Assembly (NCBI GenBank): GCA_016808115.1
Contig: JAEQBH010007399.1
Location: 1 to 64,000, forward strand
Reading direction: 5' to 3'
From: Tetrastigma voinierianum
Taxonomy: Eukaryota > Streptophyta > Magnoliopsida > Vitales > Vitaceae
DNA length: 64,000 nucleotides
This document shows positions 59,950 to 64,000 of this stretch, one piece after another. Each line of letters opens with the position of its first letter. Position 1 is the stretch's first letter. A model generated the notes under the pieces. That model was not told where the DNA came from, searched no databases, and saw only the letters and a program-made list of their open reading frames with translations. A program made the position numbers and the translations under genes.

Positions 59950-60600
59950 GTAAAAGCCTTTGTATTACACAAGATGAAGATGAGCCAAGGAATGTCTGGG
60001 AAAACATCTCCAGGGTACGATCTGAGAAAATTTGGTTCACTTGATGGAGGAAGAAATGGGTATGAGATCGAATCAAGTTTGGGAACTGTTGATCTTCCCG
60101 AAAAGCATAGCGACCCAGGGCAAATGGGTTCCAAATAAAGCGTAAGGGTGTGCTGATTGATAAATATATAAAAATTTAGATTAGTAGTAATTCTGTATAT
60201 GAGGAAGGAATAGATTATGAAACTTTTTCTCACATTTGTGAGATTCACCTCAATTAGTTTGATACTAGCTATTGTAGCAAGTATGGATCTTGAATTACGT
60301 CAAATGTGGATGTAAGAGACAACATTTCTAAATGGTGATTTAGGAAATCTATGCGAAGCACAGTAGGATTATGAAAGACGAAAATAAAGTTTGTAGACTT
60401 TTTTTGAAGTGCATATATGGCCCTAAAGCGGTCTTAGTTTCAATGAAATATTCCAGTTTCCATAATACGATCATATTAAATGGTTTTATTATGATTGACG
60501 AAGATCATTGTGTATATATAAAAGATCCATGGACAAGTTTATAATTATGTCATTATATGTTGATGATATACTTATAGCTGGTAATAGCAAGAATATGTAA
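59950..60600 (+). pseudogene. Copia element 3 reverse transcriptase fragments
   Basis: DEDEPRNVWENI, EKIWFT and WVPNKA-like remnants occupy 59970-60140. KTTFLNGDLG-type sequence is near 60320, and the catalytic LYVDDILIAGN is intact at 60553-60585. Many indels. Confidence 0.8.
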
Positions 60601-60609
60601 ATGTAAATT

Positions 60610-61340
60610 AAGGATGGACATAATCGATTTCGAGATGAAAGATATGGGTGAAGAGCACTTATATTCTTGGAGTCTAGATCGAGAGATCGTTCAAATAAAT
60701 TGTGTCTCTGTCATAAAAGTGTACATCAATAAGATCTTGAGCGATTCATCCCTGACATTCCAAACATCGATACTCTGTGCTAAGGTGAAGGTCTTAGCCG
60801 AAGAATGTGTCCTAAAATACACAAGAAGAAGAAAGTATATGAGGAAAGTTCCCTATACAAGTGCGGTTGGAAGTCGTGTATCACCGCTGATGTGTCTGAG
60901 ACGATATTTGCTAACATTTAGCAGCGGCGTGTCCAGTCCGGCCCGGGGACCGATACATTGAAGCAGTTAAAGATACTAAGGTACCTAAAGACGCTAATTA
61001 TTCATTGTGTTCTGAAGAAATGATGCGCGAATTGAAAGAGAATTTGCAACGATCTTGATTAGGAGGAGACTTAGATGAGAGAAAGTCTACCTCTAGGTAC
61101 ATCTTCTTACTCAACAATGGCGCTATATCTGTGGAGTAATGGAAACAATCTGCATAATACATCTGATAGGCTGATTGTAAAGCTTTTGCCATTTATGATG
61201 CAAAGTATTGTGGCTCAAAGTTTTGATCACTTGGGTGTAAATGCTAAAAGTCTTGATTCGATCTTCGAAAGTGAGCTGTGTGGTCAGCGTGATAGCATAC
61301 CTGAAAAGGACCCTAAGTATCATAGCAAACCAAACACATA
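60610..61340 (+). pseudogene. Copia element 3 RNase H region
   Basis: FEMKDMGEEHLYSW (60625-60670) opens the RT-RNase H connection. HWKAVKDTKV is near 60960. GGDLDERKSTSRYIFLLNNG followed by AIS (61062-61130) is the RNase H core. The tail 61140-61340 is open but only weakly similar to the family. Confidence 0.82.
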
Positions 61341-61560
61341 GATATAAAGTATAACTTTGTAAAAGACATGGTTGCACACGAAAGGTGAACATAAAGTATA
61401 TCCTACTATGCAGCGTGAAATAGTTTGCAGATCCATGACAAAACCCTACTGAGATATATTTATAAAGCATGTGAAATCTCAAGGATTGTGAATATACTTA
61501 TTGTAATGTTTCCAAACAATGTTGTATTGTATTAATGTTCAAATATAATAAATATGTTTG

Positions 61561-64000
61561 TTGCCAGCCTACACATGTATGTGTGAGTGTTTATTTTTAG
61601 TAATACACTCTCGATTTATTGAAAAGTATGTCGGACAGATAAAGAGATTAGCCTCTCTACGGGTAATCGCCTCTCATTAATTTTTATTAGTTGATGAGAG
61701 ATGGAACCATTTAAACTATTATCTAAGTATTATTGAACCAAACTTAAATATGAATATGTATGTTAACAGGCAGGTGGATCTTATTAAAGGTGTAAGTGAT
61801 TAAATAAAAGAAATTGCTTCATAAATCTATGTTGCAGATTTGGATTATAATGAACTATGAAAGAAGTGAAATGAGAACTCGAAGTTAGACATTAGAATGT
61901 ACGAACCATTATCTGTCACGGTATTAATACACATTACATAAAAGACATACACTCCATGGGAAAGGAGAAAATACCGTAGCACGTGTTTCTTACCATGCTG
62001 TGAATTATGACCAATATAAGGTAATCAAAGCTCGAGATCTCGGCTTGAATGTGTGAGATATTTAAGGAATAGAGCCTTATATTTATACCCTTATGACTAT
62101 TCTAATTCTTAAGACTTAATTTAATACTTGCTATTTTAGAATTATTTGCAAAGGACTATGAGAGATTCAGTCTAGCGAGCACTCTGGAAAAACAAATTAA
62201 ATTTAAGTTAGAGATTTGAAAAGAGGAGAAGATCATTAAACGTATCACATTTTGTTTTTGTATTCAGAATTATGCAATTATGAAATTATCTATAATTGTG
62301 AATACAATATTTGATATATAAGATTGAGATCGTTTGAGATTTGAATGTGATAAAATGATCCAGGGTACTTGATGACCTCTGACCAAAACACATATACAAA
62401 TTTATGACACTATTACAATAGGACTATTGTCTAATCCTCCTTTCATGTGCTTACATCAAACTTGATGACCTCGGCCAAAAACACATATACAAATTGGTTT
62501 TGTTGCAAAAAAGGTTTATTATCTAATCCAAGGCCCACTGTAATTTGTTTGAGACCAAAAATCTCTCCTAGAGTTAATCATTTCAATTTGGTTTGCTTTA
62601 GTCTCACACTGAAGTACAGGTGACAGTAATAAAATGGATATAAGTCGAGATATTAGTCACAGTCTGAAATTTTAAATCAACTTCTGCGACTACTCGAGAA
62701 GCTTCGTACTATTTGGACCATAGTGAAATATTGAATCTAGCTTAGAAGTTGGAAATTATACTAACAGTAAAGTAAATGAGCAATCAAATAAAACAGGAAT
62801 ATAAAGATAAAGATGAGAATATTTAGCTTGAATGGATATTAGAATAATTATCTTTGGAAGAACATAAGTATCTTCTTTGTAATTGAAGTACCAATTCACA
62901 CAGTAGTTATGCGATAAAACTTCTTAGATATTTAGTTTTTTAAAAATAACCAAGTTTTAGCGATAAGCTGAATCTCTCCACTCCACATTTCATTATCTAA
63001 TTTTTCCACAGTTCTTCGAAAACTGAGGGGAATGAGATAACTACTTTTTAAAAGGATTTATAATGCGGGTATTTTCTTTGCAATACTTCATACCCATTTT
63101 ATGAATTTGTAAACCTTAGCTCCCAAGTTATCGGTCAAGCAAGGATATACAACTTCCGGGATGCTCTCCTCAAAATTAGAATGAATCTACCTCTCCTTGA
63201 TTAGATCTCGGCTAACGGGATTGGCCTCGCCTGTGAATTGAGGTGACTCTGCTTGTTTTAAATTGATAACCATTGACTCTTTCTTGATTTCAAGTGAGAA
63301 AAGAGATTGCTCCAGGAAATAGCTTGCAAAGCTCATTAGATCTCAAATAGCATGTTAATATACCTTCAGCAATTGTTCATAACTCTTAGGGTTGCCTTCT
63401 CTATATCTTCAGAGGCCTCCTTGAAATCGAGCAATATGAGACAAATCTTATACTTGGAGTATAAGCGATATTCGGATCAAAAGCAGTAAAACTGACACGA
63501 AGTAAATTCATAAAGCTGAAATTTAGAGCTCTTTGAAGCGACTACGAAAGATAATTCGACTATAGCATTCACTTAATGGAAAATTTGGATTCTCGATTCT
63601 TGATGCATCTGACATTCATCGATCATAAGAATATTGCAATTCGAAGCTGAAGAGTTGAATTCGAAATTTGTGCGAACTTCAAACATTCGGTGGTAATTTG
63701 AAAGAATAAAATTCGCATTAAACACGCTCCATCGACAACACGAGATCCGAAAATACAAGCGAAAAATGCAAACAATACATCTAATCAATACTCTAACTAT
63801 CAACATTGAAGAAAATAAGAAAAGAAAAGAAAGAAAACTAAAAAAAGAAAATAAAGAAAATGAGCCGACTCCCAAGACCTCACAAATGCGTAATACCGCC
63901 CAGTACGTTCCTCTTACAGGTAGCTGGCGTATTTATAAGATTTCGATTAGGCCTAATCCCAGCGCGGCTGATTCGTAATGGATTTCAAGTGGGTAGCCCG
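61561..64000. other. Unassigned AT-rich sequence
   Basis: No gene or named element is recognised. It holds an imperfect tandem repeat, ACTTGATGACCTC(T/G)G(A)CCAAAA.CACATATACAAATT at 62367 and 62460, period about 93 bp, with CTAATCC words after each. The Lys/Glu-rich plus-strand frame at 63766-63978 lies in an A/G-rich stretch and is not supported as a gene. Confidence 0.45.

Larger units (their letters stand above)
53946..61560 (+). mobile_element. Ty1/copia retrotransposon 3, split by a family A insertion
   Basis: Plus-strand order is gag (53946-54428 and 57968-58330), protease (about 58390), integrase (59030-59460), RT (59950-60600) and RNase H (60900-61340). Without the 3.5-kb insert, the coding span is about 3.9 kb, near the usual size. 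All domains after gag are in short pieces with frequent indels. LTRs were not securely identified; AATGTTGTATTGTATTAATG near 61515 may begin the 3' LTR. Confidence 0.85.

Noticed and set aside
60949..60953. GGGGA/CCCGG GC-rich spot as a possible regulatory island
   Set aside because: It is a short local feature inside the decayed RNase H of copia element 3, with no supporting motif.
1..64000. Bacterial-style operon, defence island, phage or organellar insert
   Set aside because: No ribosome-binding-site-led gene clusters, no rRNA or tRNA genes, and no plastid or mitochondrial genes were seen. All coding similarity is to plant nuclear genes or plant transposable elements.

Overview
This is plant nuclear DNA, most likely from a eudicot. 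It is AT-rich, has spliced genes with canonical GT-AG introns and a telo-box-type promoter motif, and is full of Ty1/copia and Ty3/gypsy retrotransposons, hAT transposons and (TA)n tracts. No operons, CRISPR arrays, phage or organellar genes are visible.

Two host genes are recognisable, both on the minus strand. The first, at about 4.5-6.4 kb, is a WD40 ribosome-biogenesis protein of the UTP18 family, with a telo-box and an intron in its 5' leader. The second, at 31.6-34.8 kb, is a plastid-type phospholipase A1 of the PLA1-Igamma/DAD1-like family, with two exons, a transit-peptide-like N terminus and a GHSLG nucleophile elbow. Both are interrupted by small indels, many at homopolymers, while motifs on either side stay conserved. 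That pattern suggests unpolished long-read sequence, though recent decay is possible. A single orphan exon of unknown identity (35 codons, intact splice sites) lies at 51.9-52.0 kb.

The rest is nested mobile DNA. 0-4.5 kb: direct repeats, a 260-bp hAT MITE with a perfect 8-bp target duplication, and a 1-kb tandem duplication. 7-30 kb: a low-copy tandem array (unit about 0.8 kb) invaded by a chromodomain-bearing Ty3/gypsy element (about 7.6-13.6 kb), a 1.5-kb solo-LTR-like segment, a second MITE with a perfect 8-bp duplication, a 2-kb noncoding LTR-like insertion, and a 10.3-kb Ty1/copia element (19.5-29.9 kb) whose gag is split by an hAT transposon. 36-41.6 kb: two noncoding LTR-like blocks. 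42.8-51.5 kb: a second copia element, cut by a 3.4-kb noncoding insertion and followed inside its integrase by a second hAT. 52-61.6 kb: an isolated LTR with primer-binding site, a 154-bp tandem repeat, a (TA)n tract, and a third copia element on the plus strand whose gag is split by another 3.5-kb noncoding insertion. 61.6-64 kb: unassigned.

The most distinctive signal is a family of 3.4-3.5-kb noncoding insertions starting TGTAACAYCCC (43783-47150 and 54429-57962, with a third partial copy at 36114). They have TG...CA-type ends and 5-bp target duplications, and two interrupt copia genes at exactly reconstructable points. They look like solo LTRs of a long-LTR retrotransposon or a large noncoding derivative. 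I found no evidence of a new enzymatic or defence system.
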